Below, in pieces: positions 46,003 through 58,792 of a stretch of DNA of 64,000 nucleotides (position 1 is the first letter of the stretch; every line of letters starts with the position of its first letter). The notes beneath the pieces were generated by a model that was not told the DNA's origin, did not search any database, and saw only the letters and a list, made by a program, of their open reading frames with translations. A program made the translations under genes and the position numbers. The DNA is from Hsuehochloa calcarea (lineage: Eukaryota; Streptophyta; Magnoliopsida; Poales; Poaceae): positions 49,362,777-49,426,776 of the forward strand of contig CM070609.1 of NCBI GenBank assembly GCA_036346395.1, given 5' to 3'.

Positions 46003-47833
46003 TATAGGACCGTAAAGGCGACTAGAGGGGGGGTGAATAGGCGCTTTCTTAATTTTTCGCCTTAATCAAATTCAACACGCATTTTTCTCCTTTAGCTATG
46101 AAGCTAAGAAGATCAGTAAACACACACAGTGAAAGCCTTGTGCTGAATTCAATAACCCTCTTTAACCACAAAACACAAATATGGAGAATTGATCTCACTG
46201 GGCGGTCGAACCGGTGTCAGTCTGGGCGGTGATCCGATCGTCAGGTCTGACCGCCTCAATTGGGTGATCCGATTGTCGGGCGATAGGACCACTGTAAAAT
46301 CGGTCGACCGATTTAGTCCAGAGTTAACTCACAATGCCCAAATCCAAAACGACAATTGGTCTAACTTTGATTCAAACCAATGAAACTTGACCAAATATGG
46401 AGCACACCTCCCTAAGGATATCTAAGACCTATTCCTAGCGACGATCGTCCAGATCCACTTCAAAGAATCGATCTCTTGAGGTTTTACCAAAGAGGTGTTC
46501 CAAAACCTAGAAATATGAAAATCTTGATCCAAGACTTGCTTGTGGGGGATTGATGATCTAGATGATTCTAGGAGTATTCCCACACATCAAAGCAAGATAA
46601 AATCGGTCAAGAGACCAAGCATAAATACTTGGATCAAGGAAGCACCAAAATCATCAAAAGAGAGAAGAACGCAAAAGAGACTTCACCCTTAAGCAACATC
46701 AATAGATTGATTGATTCAATATGTTTCTTACAAAGCCACTCCTCAAGGAGGACAAGAACTCAATCCAAGAGCACACTCAAATCTCCTCCTCTCCTCTCCT
46801 CTCCAAACCCTAACCCTAGAAATGGTTTTTGCAAATGAGGGCTTAAGTACTTAGTGTGCTTTTCCATCTCCCCTTTCTATTTATAGGAGAGGCTAGGGTT
46901 TCTCTAATGGGCTCCCATTAAGGCCCAACACAAATAGGATCCACACACACATATCAACTGTTGAAACAATCGCCGCTTCACCACGTGTAGGTTGATCACG
47001 ACTCATCATGTCGGCAAGTCCGTCCCGTCCAATCCCATCGAACCTCCAAGGCACTTGCACCGACCCGCGCCGCTAGATCCAACTACCGCAACGAATCGCC
47101 TGCTCGATCTATCTTGTCCATTCTCGCACCATTCTTGAGTTACACGACTCACCGCATCCATGATCGCTCGACCTCACTTCCAAGCGTAGTCCCGATCCAC
47201 CTCACCGCTGACGCCGCTGACTCGCAAGCCACCGCACAAAGAATAGACAAAGAAATCGTCTCCGGGAACAAGTTCTTCACAACTTGACCCACGTTAGCTC
47301 AACAATGCAATATGCAATAATAAAGCATTGAAACTCATGCATTAAACACAATGAAAATATAACAATGCTAGAATGGCCGAAGTCCAAGTAGAAGCCGGCC
47401 GATCGCCCTACCAAGTCGGTCGGACCGATTTCCAATGGCTTCGGACCGATTCCACAACGGCGGTCTAACCGCCCCAAATGACTTAGCCAAATTTCAACTC
47501 GGAAATCCGCACATTCTCTGGAATTTTATTTTGAATATAACTTTTGACTGGGAGCTCCAAAAATTATGTGACCACATCCAGGAGACTCCCCTCTCAAGCC
47601 TACACAATCTATTTTTGGCATAGCCCCAAACTCCTCATAAATCGTGGCGGTCGGACCGCAAGCATCGCCGGCCGATCGCACACGGCCGGCCCGACCGCGA
47701 CATAGCCTGGCCGGACCGCCAACGACTGATAGCACGTAAGTTTGCGGAAAACGCGAGATTTTATAAACCAATAACGCCATTGCGAATTGACTCATCACTC
47801 TAAGATCATGCACATATCCCCACAATATCCACA
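46003..47833 (-). repeat. Left (3') LTR of element D
   Basis: The LTR is 1831 bp. It starts TATAGGACCGTAAAGGCGAC (a TG start expected), carries the ACTAGAGGGGGGGTGAATAGG motif, and ends AATATCCACA before ATATCCCCCTTGATG. GGTCGGACCG-type dyads cluster at 46200-46310 and 47395-47715. TATTTATAGGAG at 46877-46888 mirrors the position of the box in LTR B. Confidence 0.88.
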
Positions 47834-49225
47834 ATATCCCCCTTGATGAACACATTGGCAATTTCCATGAAAATGAAGTTAAGTGGTTTGAAAAGTAAAA
47901 ACTTGCAGTTTTCGCACAAAGGCACAACTTGGTCCATAAGCAAAAGAAAGCTTAGGAAACGACCAAGCTGGCTTCAGAATAGCATAGGCAAGCGAGATAA
48001 GGCAAAGAGAGCACAAAATTTTTTAATTTCCAGAAAGTAGCCAAAAATCTCACTTCAGTCCATATGAAAGAACAAATGTTCTATTTGACCTTTGATCATT
48101 GTGAGTCTTCTAGATTTGCAAACATAATCAGAAAAGGCAATAAAACTAAGAGAATCCACTCACAATGATAACCAATTTTCAGAAAATATAATTTTCCTTT
48201 AAGACTCCAAAAAGGTCTAAAAACCACATTTTCTCTAATCTTTCTCCCCCTTTGACAATGAAATTCATCAAGATGCAAGGAAAAAGTTAGAGCATGAAGA
48301 AATGGCTAATTTTTTGTTTTTGAACTTTTAGCAAAAGGAGCCATGAAGATTATCCAAGAAGATAGTACAAGTATTACACCAAGCCATATAAAGAGAAGAA
48401 GCTATATTCAATCATGACAAATCATGTACTGCAAAGCTAAGACCAACATAGCAATAATCTGAGATTAAATGAATTGATATCAAGATAAGTTGCTCAATAT
48501 CATAGTTTCACCAAGGTATCCAAAAATGAGTCAAGCCATGTCTATAAGTAAATGAGGACCAGAAACAAGAAACTGAGGCATTTTGAGCATTAGGAGTTCA
48601 AAGATGAAGCAATTTAATCAAGCACTTAGCAGTTTGAGTATTTTGCTGAAAATGAAGTATATATATTTTTTTATAGCAATGTACTAGATCTCAAGCCTTG
48701 CCGCGACCATCTCAAGCAAGAAGCTTAAAAGAATGGTCTAAGTCATCCAAAACTCCCCCTGAGTTCATGCCTAGTGTAATGGCAAGCAGTCTTATGAGAA
48801 AGAATTGGTGAGATTAGTTTTTTCGCACATAAAAACTCATTTTTCATTTGCTTGGCTTGAGAATTAACAAAGCTCATTTTGCAGCTCAAACTCAGTTCAA
48901 GGCTCAATTTAATCTATATGACATGGCATGAATCATGAGAGGATCACTAAAGCAAAGCTAGTCACAAGATCCAACAAAACATGATTTGATTCAATTTTGC
49001 TCACAGATATAAAGCTAGCAAGGCAAAAGCTAAGCTAAACAAGAAAAACCATAATAGAAGTCCAGCAGACTATCACAGGACATGGCAAGGTATAAAGTAT
49101 GAAAACATGTCATACGAGGATAATAAACAAAGCTCCACAAGATTATGATACAATGCAAGAAATTTAAATTAAAAATGCATTATGATACAATGAATGCAAA
49201 AAGAGCAAACCTCCCTCTCAAAACA
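47834..49225 (-). other. Non-coding 3' region of element D
   Basis: AT-rich, with polypurine complements ATATCCCCCTTG (47834) and TCTCCCCCTTTGAC (about 48244). It is homologous in layout to 10249-12010 and 3570-5325. No coding sequence was recognised. Confidence 0.65.
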
Positions 49226-52172
49226 GCCCAAGAGGACTAATAACACATAATTCTCCCCAGAAAGTAGCAAAACGAGAAGAGTCAAGTGCTTTAGTGAAAA
49301 TATCTGCAAGTTGTTGCTCTGACAACGTGAAGCACAATATCACCCTTCTCAACATGGTCTCTCAGAAAATGATATCGAATATCAATGTGTTTAGTCCTTG
49401 AATGTTGCACTGGGTTTTTGGCAATGTTTATGGTAGAAGTGTTGTCACAGAAAAGAGGAACACTCTCGAAGAATAACCCATAGTCCCGCAGCGTGGATAA
49501 AATCCACAGAACCTGAGAGCAGCCACTGGCTGCAGCTACATACTCGGCCTCAACTGTGGACTGTGCAACAGAAGACTGTTTTCTAGAAGACCAAGAAACA
49601 AGAGACGTGCCTAAGAAATGACAAGTGCCAGAAGTACTCTACCTATCCACTTTACACCTCGCAAAATCAAAGATCGAAATGCTCGAATTAAGAGAGAAGA
49701 AGAAGAAGAATACCAGAGTCGAAAGTCAAGAGTATCTTGAAGGTACCTGAAGATGCGACGTACTGCTTGACGATGAGAAGCACGAGGAAGCTCGAAAGCG
49801 CACGCACATACGGCAAATTGTATGTCCGGCCCGACGCCTGTGAGATAGAGGAGGAGCCAATCATGTCGCGGTATTCTTCCGTCCACGGCTCGTGATCCTC
49901 ATCGTGGTCCAAAGACGGTGGTTGTGGCAATGGGAGTAGACATTGGCCTATTACTTCCCATATTGAAACGTCAAGAAGGTCCTTTGTATACTTACTCCGT
50001 GGATGAAGGTGCCTTCTTTCGCTTGTTTGACTTGAAGACCAAGGAAGAATGTCAACTCTCCCATCATGCTCATCTCGAACTCACTGCTCATAGAATCTGA
50101 AAATCTAGACACTAAAGCATGAGAAGAACCACCGAAAATGATATCATCCACATAAATCTGAACCAATAAGAAATCACCGCCATGCTCGAGAGTGAACAAG
50201 GTTTTATCAACCATTCCCATTTTGAAAGCATTTTCAAGCAAGAAACTCTTAAGTTTATCGTATCAAGCTCGAGGAGCTTGCTTCAATCCATACAAGGCCT
50301 TGGAGAGTTTAAAAATATGGTTTGGGAACTTATGATTTTCAAAACCTGTGGTTGCTTGACAAAAACCTCTTCTTCTATGAAACCATTCAAGAAAGCTTGA
50401 AACCCTTGGATGTTGCGAATGCTAACAAAATGCGAATGGTTTCCAATCTAACTACAGGAGTAAAGGTCTCTTCAAAGTCTAAGCCTTCTACAGGAATAAC
50501 CTTGAGCTACAAGTCTAGCCTTATTAAGTAACAACCAACCCATCCTCACTTTGCTTATTTTAAAAATCCATTTTGTTCCAATAACATGAGAATCGTAAGG
50601 ACGCTCAACTAAGGTCCGACTTTGTTTCTTTCAAAATGTTCAAGCTCTTCATGCATGGTATTGACCCAAGAGGCATCGATAAAGCATGGGTAATATCTCG
50701 GGTTCAAAAGAAGCGACAAAAGCGTAATGAGCATGAGAATCGGGAGAGAATAAACTCGAGCGAGTGACTCGCTCTTGAAGATCCCCAATCATCCGCTTTC
50801 AAAGGATGCGCTGAATATGAAGAGGTGCTCCTGGTGCAGAAGTGGCCTCTACCTCACTAGCTGTGGAGGTAGGAACAGAGCCACTCAAGTCGTCGGTGAA
50901 GATAGGAGGAGGTTGTACAACCAAATCGAGTAGTAGTAGCAGCTCTCCAACCTCTCGTAAGTGACTGGAGGATGTATCGGGCCCTCACCCTCAGAGTCAT
51001 CATCGACGAAGATGCTTTCTTGAATTTCAGGAACCTGTGTACCTATAGCATCGGGTCTAGTACCAGGACTAGCCTCATCAAAAGTGACTTCGCAAGTCTC
51101 AACAATTTTATTAGTGTCAACATTAAAAACATGATAGCCACGAGAATGAGCAGGATATCCAAGAAAAATGCCATCAGAACATCTAGACTCAAATTTATCA
51201 AGGTTACCATGTTTAAGAATGAAGCACTTGCAACCAAAAATCTTGAAATGAGAGACTTTGGGTGAATGACCAAATCTAAGCTCATAAGAGGTCTTCCCAA
51301 TCACAGATCTCAAGAAAACCCTATTGGAGTTATAACAAGTAGTAGAGATTTTCTCAGCCCAAAATCTCCTAGGAGTAGAATGCTCATCTAGCATGGTCCG
51401 AGCCATCTCTACAAGGGTTCTGTTCTTCCTCTCTACAACACCATTCTGCTGGGGAACTCTAGGAGAAGAAAACTGATGCTCAATTCCCCTATCAATGCAG
51501 AAGGTAGAAAAGGAAGAATTCTTGAATTCTGTCCCATTGTCACTCCTAATGGCTCTCAAAGCTCCAGGAATATCAACAGCAAGTCTAAGGACCAATTCTC
51601 TAAAGAAGCCAAACGCCTCGTCCTTAGAAGCCAGAAAATAAACCCATGAATACCGAGAAATCATCCACAACCACAAGAACATACCATTTCCCACCAATGA
51701 TCAACTCTAGAAGGACCAACAAAGTGTCTAAATGCGTAAACTGTCCTGATCCATCAGTCATTACCAAGGTAAGAGGTGGGTAGGAAGCAGACACCATCTT
51801 ACCATGCCTACAGGGTGAGCACACAAGATCTCTAAGAGCCTTCAGCCTAGGCAAACCTCTAATCAAGTCCTTACAACTAACTCTAGACAGATGATCAAAG
51901 CCTATATGCCCAAGTCTACGAAGACACAAAACAAGATCATGAGAATCAGAGGCTACAAGACATCTAGGACTGGAAGCTGAAGAAATGCTGAAATTTGCAC
52001 AAAATATCTTCTCAAATCTGGAGATCTCAAAAACAAGCTCACCCGAGGAATCTAGAACTCTACACTCACCACTTTTAAACCTCACTTCTAGACCCTCATC
52101 AAGCAGCTAAGAAACAGATAGAAGATTATGCCTCAGCTTACTTACCAAAGCTACGTCTTTAAGCATGAACTT
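49225..52172 (-). pseudogene. Element D pol: integrase, RT, RNase H
   Basis: Integrase is an intact 270 aa frame at 50885-51697. SDNGTEF places the catalytic Asp at residue 53 and QQNGVVERKN the Glu at residue 89, the D-35-E spacing of an active site. The pre-integrase segment is at 51624-52085 (LGHIGFDHLSRV; CSPCRHGKM). RT is at about 49951-50560 (YVDDIIFGGSSHALVSRF) and RNase H at about 49240-49930. Frames break repeatedly left of 50885. The sequence stops at 52172 where gypsy LTR E1 starts. Confidence 0.85.
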
Positions 52173-52945
52173 GTTGTTGACGCGTGTCGGGACCCAAATA
52201 TACAAATCTGGACCCTCTGTGTATTCTGCACTAGTCCAGGATCACGCTAGTGCACACAGTGTCAACATCGATGAAATATCACATCCATACAACGAATATA
52301 AGAATAAACGAGTACTTTGAATAACAAATAATCATGGGACCTTACGGCCGAGTTTTACATTTATTAAGCCATGCAAGGTCGATAATAAAGAAATAAACCG
52401 CAATGAAATGAAGTAAACTACGGTGGGCTCCCATCAATTTACCACCAAGAATCGATCGATCAAGACCCTAACAATCAACCTTCAGAGAACTCTTCTTCAA
52501 AAGCGCATTTACGACTCCTCCACTTCTGTTGATTTGTTTAGCAAGAGTGAGTATACACCGTACTCGCAAGTCATACCACAGAATGCATTTATACATGATG
52601 GCTTATTCCAAAGAAATGGCTTCTGTGATTATTTTGCGGAAATGCAACATTTGCAATTGAATACAAATAATAGATTGAAAACAAAATTGAAAACAATTAA
52701 AGAATTAACAATTGGTTTCACAAAGGACACATAGTCTAAACAAGTTATTCACACAGCTGTACAAGTTATCTCACACAGCTGACCCTTCCCAAATGTTTCA
52801 TGAAAATCTACCCCTCGTGTGAAATTCCCGAGCATGTCCATAACCAATGACGTGGCTATTCGAATTGCAAAGTAATCGTTGGCTACTGTGATTCATGCAC
52901 TTAAGATTTAGTGACATTACCTAATCGTAATCGCTATGGTGTATT
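52173..52945 (-). repeat. Gypsy LTR fragment E1
   Basis: It starts TGTTGACGCGTGTCGGG directly after D pol sequence and extends to about 52945, where gypsy F coding sequence begins. Its part 52728-52868 is about 90 percent identical to 58793-58934 (E2): CACAAAGGACACA, AACAAGTTATTCACAC, TGACCCTTCCCAAATG. The short frame at 52423-52734 is incidental. Minus orientation is inferred from E2. Confidence 0.65.
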
Positions 52946-54620
52946 AGGATCACAAAAGCTTAAAGTATTTGTTCACCCAACCAGATCTGAACCTCAGGCA
53001 AAAGAGATGGTTGGAGTTGATCAAAGACTATGACATGGGTATTCACTACCATCCGGGTAAGGCTAATGTCGTGGCCGATGCGCTTAGTCGTAAAGCGCAT
53101 TGCAATGCCTTGTTGCTCAAGGAGCTTCAGCCCACTCTTCTGGAGGAGTTCCAGCGTCTCAACTTAGGTTTGGTTGAGCATGGTTCCCTCGCTGCCTTGG
53201 TGGTGCAACCAACCTTGGTGGACCGGATTAAGATCACTCAGCAATCGGATGTTGGAGTGAATAGCATCAAGGAAAAGGTCAAGAACGGAACAGCCAAGTG
53301 CTTCTCTGAGGATGAGCATGGTGTTGTAAGGTTCGGGCAACGCCTTGTGGTTCCAAAAGACATAGAATTGCGGAATTTGGTCCTCCGCGAAGCCCATGAT
53401 TCGCCTTTGTCTATTCATCCCGGGGCCACGAAGATGTATCAAGATCTCCGCCGAGATTTTGGTGGACCCAAATGAAGAGGGAAATTGCGGTTCGTTGTCG
53501 AGCGCGACGTGTGTCGTCGTGTCAAGGCCGAGCATCAAGATCAGCAGATCGCATGCCTTTGCCTATTCCCGAGTGGAAGTGGATTCGACGGATGGATTTT
53601 ATCACCGGTCCGCCCTAACATCCAAGGGCAAGGATTCCATCCGGGTTGTCATAGATCGATTGACGAAGGTAGCCCATTTTCTCGCGAGTACGCGCGCCTC
53701 TCGCAGAGTCTACTAGCGGACCTCTATATTTCCCGCATCGCTTGCTTGCATGGTGTGTCAAGACGATCGCTTCCGATCGCGGTGCGCTTTTCACCGCTGT
53801 GTTTTGGAAGTGTTTGCAAGAGGCTATGGGAACCCATCTTTTTAGCACAAAGATATCATCCCTAAACCGATGGTCGACCGAAAGGGTCACCAAGTGTTGG
53901 AAGACATGTCTCGTGCTTGTGTTCTTTCATATGGAAAGAATTGGGAGAAATGCTTGCCATTTGCCGAAGTTTTCCTACAACAACAGTTTTCAAGCCGCCT
54001 CGCATGGCACCTTCGAGGCCTTATACGGAGAAAGTGCGTAACCCCATTGAATTGGTCGAGACCGCGAAAGACCTTTCTTTGGTCCGGACTCGATCAATGA
54101 GGCCGAGAGTCAAGTCCAGCTCATTCGTGATCGTTTACGCACACTCAATCCAGCAAAAGAGCTATGCGGATCGCCGCCGTGAATTGAGCTTTGAACCTAA
54201 TGACTTTGTTTATCTCAAAGTCTCTCCGCTGAAGGGCCATCAATGTTTTAAGCGCCAAGGGCAAGTTAGCTCCTCGATATGTCGGTCCCTACCGTATTAT
54301 CGAGAAGAAAGGAGCTGTTGCCTATAAGTTGGAATTGCCAGCTGCACTGGAGGGGGTACATGATGTTTTCCATGTGTCCCAGCTAAAGAAGTGCCTCCGT
54401 GTTCCAACAGAGGAAGCTCCGTTGGAAACTCTCGATGTCCAAGAGGAATTGACCTATCGCGAGCACCCTGTTCACATACTCGATGAGGCTGAATGAAGAA
54501 TAAGGAATAAAACCATTAGATTCCTTAAAGTTCAGTGGTCGAATCATTATGAGGATGAGGCTACTTGGGAAAGGGAAGATTGTCTCCGTGCAGATTATCC
54601 ATCTTTCTGCACCGAGTGAG
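52946..54620 (+). pseudogene. Gypsy F pol 3' part: RNase H, integrase, chromodomain
   Basis: A 168 aa frame at 52969-53475 holds the RNase H end (IHYHPGKANVVADALSRKAH) and the start of the integrase zinc-binding region (EAHDSPLSIHPGATKMY). Frameshifted integrase core follows (IRVVIDRLTKVAHFL at about 53640; a DRG-type Asp region near 53760; YNNSFQAA near 53975-54000), then a basic C-terminal part, and a chromodomain-like tail (KVQWSNHYEDEATWERED, about 54523-54585). Integrase after RNase H is the Ty3/gypsy order, and the chromodomain marks a chromovirus, Tekay-like with the long LTR. The front half of the element is missing. Confidence 0.87.
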
Positions 54621-54663
54621 CCAAATCTCTGGATTAGATTTTTGTAAGGGGTGGGGGGGGTTT

Positions 54664-57600
54664 TGTAACATCCCAATTGTGGATTTGTGTTTCAAATGTA
54701 AGAAAATTAGAAGAAATTAAAACTTTTCTTGCATCTTGAAGTCCTTGGACATTTATGTAATTCTTGTAAAGGAATTATGGAAATCGAAATCAAAATCCTC
54801 AATTGACTCCAATCAAAAACTTCCTTGGCAAAGATCTTGTGCCAAACCCATGAAAATATTTTTCTTCTGTTCTAGGGAGGCTTGGTAACATCTCTGAATT
54901 ATTTCATGATTTTTAGAAATTATTTGATAATTTTGGAGGTAAGTCAAAGTTTGGTCCAACCCTATTTCTCACCTTCTGAATTTTTGGAGAAAATGCAGTG
55001 CATAAAAATCTCTAAAAATTTTATGTGAGGTTCATCCTGCAATCGAAGCATCCAGTTAAAATTTCATAATTTTTGGAGCTGGTTTGCTACCTTAAACAAT
55101 TCCTCAAAATTAGATGTTTAAATTCAAACCCTAACGGTTTTCACTGCTCATTGGGTTCGAGTCGACTCGCTCGAGCCACTTGATCGGGCTCTATCGACTA
55201 ACCGCACCGACTCGGCCGCTTGGGCGCGAGCGCCAGAGTCGTTGGATCGGCATCGAACGCCCACGATCGCATGAATGTTCGACCATCCGAGCGCCGATTC
55301 AAGTGAACCGCTGATTCTAAATCAAAGGCCCACAATCGCGTGAACGTCGGACTATCTCAACGCTCGCGCAACGTGAACCGTAGGATTCAAATCAACGCCC
55401 AGATGAAGCTTAACGATCGAATTGTTATAATCACCCCGCTCTAATTGAACTGCTCGATTTCAATCCCGACGGAAACGCCGCTCCTTCCTCAAAGTTGGAG
55501 CGCGACCGAGTCCGCAATGGCGTGAGCAGAGGAGAAAATGAGCAGCGCAGGCCACCTCTGTGGTCACCTTTAAACGGCTATCTCTCGCGTATTAAATGCC
55601 CGTCGTGCTCCTCCTCAAGTCCATGGTTCAACTACTCCCGTCGCTCTCGCATGCTCGAATGGCAGTTTTGACCGAGGAGAAATATCGCTGTTGCTCGCTG
55701 CCATTCTCAGCTATTTAAGCTCCATTGTTTCACTCTTGGCTTTCTTTAGCACGTCCGCAACTCTAGCTAGCACCCACGAGCGTGTTTGAGCTGCAACCAC
55801 TCGAAATCCATTCTGGCCGCCATTGTTGAGCTTCGAGCTTCTAGAAGGCGACAAAGAGGGGTTCTCTCCTTTAATTCTTGTTCCTTTGCTCCATCTTTAC
55901 TCTCTTAAGCTTAACCTCACCCAATTTGGTTCATTTCGCTCAGTGGCTTGATTGAATTTGATTTCCTATTTTCGGCCGAAATCCACATTTCTCTTCACCA
56001 GAGCGCACTGACCCTTCTCTCAGGCTTTCTCCGTGCTCGTGTAACTCCTTATTAGTCCCTCGCATTTGGCACCTCTTCCTTGGACCGCAATTGAGCTCAT
56101 TTGTGTTTTTCGCTTTTGGTCATTTTGGGTCATCTCGGTCATCTCCGCTTGTTTGGCTGTTTCGACCGCCGCAGACCAAAACGGTTGGTACCATTGGGTG
56201 CGCCATGTTGTTAAGAACCCATTTTGGGCATTTGCTCGCACCGCCGCGCGTGGTCGCCGGTGACGAGCCTCTCTTCCCGCCGCTTTGTCGGATGAAAACA
56301 GGATGAGTGTTTGAATGTGATTCGACGGACCGCCGATCCTTAGATCTACGCCCAGATCGCATGAAAGTTTGAATTTATCGCGACGCTTGATCTCGTGGAC
56401 CGTTGATCCAAGATCAACGGTCCCGATTCGAGTCCGCGTGGGTCGCTGGAACCAAGATCAACGACTCAAGTGCGTGTGAACGCTCGACCAGCCGAACGTG
56501 TCGATTCACGGAACCGCTGGATCCAAATCCAACGGCGAGCATTTAGGGTTTGTGAGTCGCTGTCTCGTGAACTCTGATCGTTGGATCCAAGATCAACGAT
56601 CCAAGTTTGTCCACGTCGATTTAATTTCTGATTTTTCCCGAAAGGATTATTTGTCAACTGAAAAATGTAGTAACTTGTAAAATGCATAACTATTTCATTT
56701 TAATTCCTTTTCGATTGATTCAAATTTTGTTAGTAATATTTTTAACTAAAATTTAATCTAAAAATGTTTCCAACCCCAGTATATCTCCAGAAAATTTTGC
56801 CAAAATGTTAGTGTAATAAATAGTAGCATTTATGATTTTTAAGGCTGAGCAAAATTGTTTTGCTCATATCTTTTGCATTAAGAATCGAAATCAATTGGTT
56901 CTTATTGATAAATTCCTTATAAATCATGCTCTTGCTACTGTAAAAATTTTAGAACATTTGGAGAAAGTTTGCTGTTGAGTCTTTGTGTTTTCTTTGTTCT
57001 TATCGGTTCTTTTTCGCTTTCTCGTTAGGTTCCGAAGAGCACGTTGATAACTTAAGTGATCCTCTCAGAATATCTTGATCCACAAAGCAAAACAAAAAGC
57101 GCTTGATCATGTTAATCCCAGTATTTTTCAAGTTTAATATATTAATTTTCCAACTTGTATGTATGCATTGCTATGTTGTTGTTAAATTATGGTTAGAATC
57201 CTATAGTTGCATAATCTGTAGGAATTGATTATCCTCTACTACCATGAGCCTAGGTTATTTGCTGTGATCTGAGTTCGATGGATGAGCTCTTGTCATTTAG
57301 TAGATTGCGAATTGAAATTGCTTAGAAATACTTAGTTTCGGTAGTAATAGGCGATCATCGATTTTAATCGATGATCTTGATTACACATCTAATTAGTACT
57401 CCTTTATGTCCAGCACTTGTGCTTTGTTATTTTGTAAAGTCAACATCTGAAAATAAAAAATTGATTTGGACTTGGGCAAGTGGTTGGATGGTGGGTTATT
57501 GGGTTTGTGGATGTCTTGCCTAAGTCAACAAGGACCGAACATCTTGTGTCACACTCTCCAAGCATTTTTGCGTGCTAACCACGCGTGAGGGATATGGGAC

Positions 57601-58792
57601 CTCTCTTGACTATGTACTTTGGCGTGTGTTATCTCCGAGTCGCAGGAGGTGGGTTGTGTGTGTTGTGTGAAAAATGATATGTGTTCTTGTGTTGGGTGTG
57701 CGGTGGTGGAGATTCCGGGTAGGCTCTCCACCTCGAGGGGCATCGTAGTTGTCCAAGGCTTTACCTGCGATGGGTAGTTGACCGAGGCTTTACGATGACT
57801 CCGACACAACATATGGGTTTCTATCCATACGGGCGACTCGTAGTTAATGCATAATATTGGAAATTTCTCGTAGGACTTAGTGCGTGCTAAGCATACCAAA
57901 GGAAGTGTGCTAATCATGTGGCAAAAGACGGCCCAGCGTGTGGGTACATTGGTACACCCCTGCAGGGTATAAAACTATTCGAATAGCCTCGTCCTAGGTT
58001 ATGGACACGCTTGGTTAGGTTTTGCAAGAGTTAGACTACAACCTTTTTATTAAAAATTTGACATGGTTGGCATGGATGGGTAATTCATGCTATTGTTGTG
58101 GCAACTATGGGTTTAGTCACTTCCGGGATTGTTGATGTCCTCTATCTATTGTTATTATTGTTGTCTTTTTCTGTTATTTGAACATTAAAAACAGATTTGT
58201 CAACTTGCTTTTAAATGTATTACATTATTGCAAATAAAGATTGCTTTGTGCTGAAAATGAAACATACAACCTCCACTTAAATAAGCTTGCATGTAGCATA
58301 TGTATATGTCTGTTATTCTACACGTAAGTCTTACGGAGTACAATTTTTGTACTCATTTGCTTTACTTAACTATTTGTTGCATAGGAGGAAGGTGAGCCCC
58401 TAGGGCCTCACTTTTGTGAAATGTGCTGCGGGTTCGATGACTAGCTTGGCGGTCCGGTCGGTTGCCTTGTGGGTTAAAGGCACACAGATTGGGTCTTTTG
58501 TTTATGGCCATCTTATGGCACTTTTGCTTTCGTTGTTTATTTTGTATTTGTATGTATTTGGCCAGTCGGCCTCTCTTTTGTAGTAACTATCCTTTATTTA
58601 TTTTACCTTCTGGTTTGTTGTTGTGCTTCGGTTCTATGTGAATGAATGGAATTGATGCATGAATTTTGTAAAGGGGTGTGTATACTGCATTTCTGAGAAG
58701 TATACATGTCTCGAGTCTCGGGTTATCTGATTTGTAATGCTAGGACCAAGTGGATGGTTAAGCATTACAAGCCCGATAAACCGGGTCTCACA
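54664..58792 (+). repeat. 3' LTR of gypsy F (Tekay-like)
   Basis: The 4129 bp LTR starts TGTAACATCCCAATTG after a G-run polypurine tract (54649-54660) and ends AACCGGGTCTCACA. These termini and this length are typical of Del/Tekay elements. It has a GC-rich central part with repeated dyads (55230-56610). No gene; frames at 56020-56690 and 57549-57917 are incidental. Confidence 0.88.
55230..56610. repeat. Diverged repeats with GTTGGATC...GATCAACG dyads in LTR F
   Basis: Two groups (about 55230-55400 and 56325-56610) of 70-75 bp diverged units share GAACCGCTGGATCCAAATC, CAACGCCCA, GATCGCGTGAACG and CGACCATC. The clearest inverted repeats are CCGTTGATCCAAGATCAACGG at 56401-56421 and CGTTGGATCCAAGATCAACG at 56579-56598. 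They resemble the dyads of LTR I. Confidence 0.75.
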
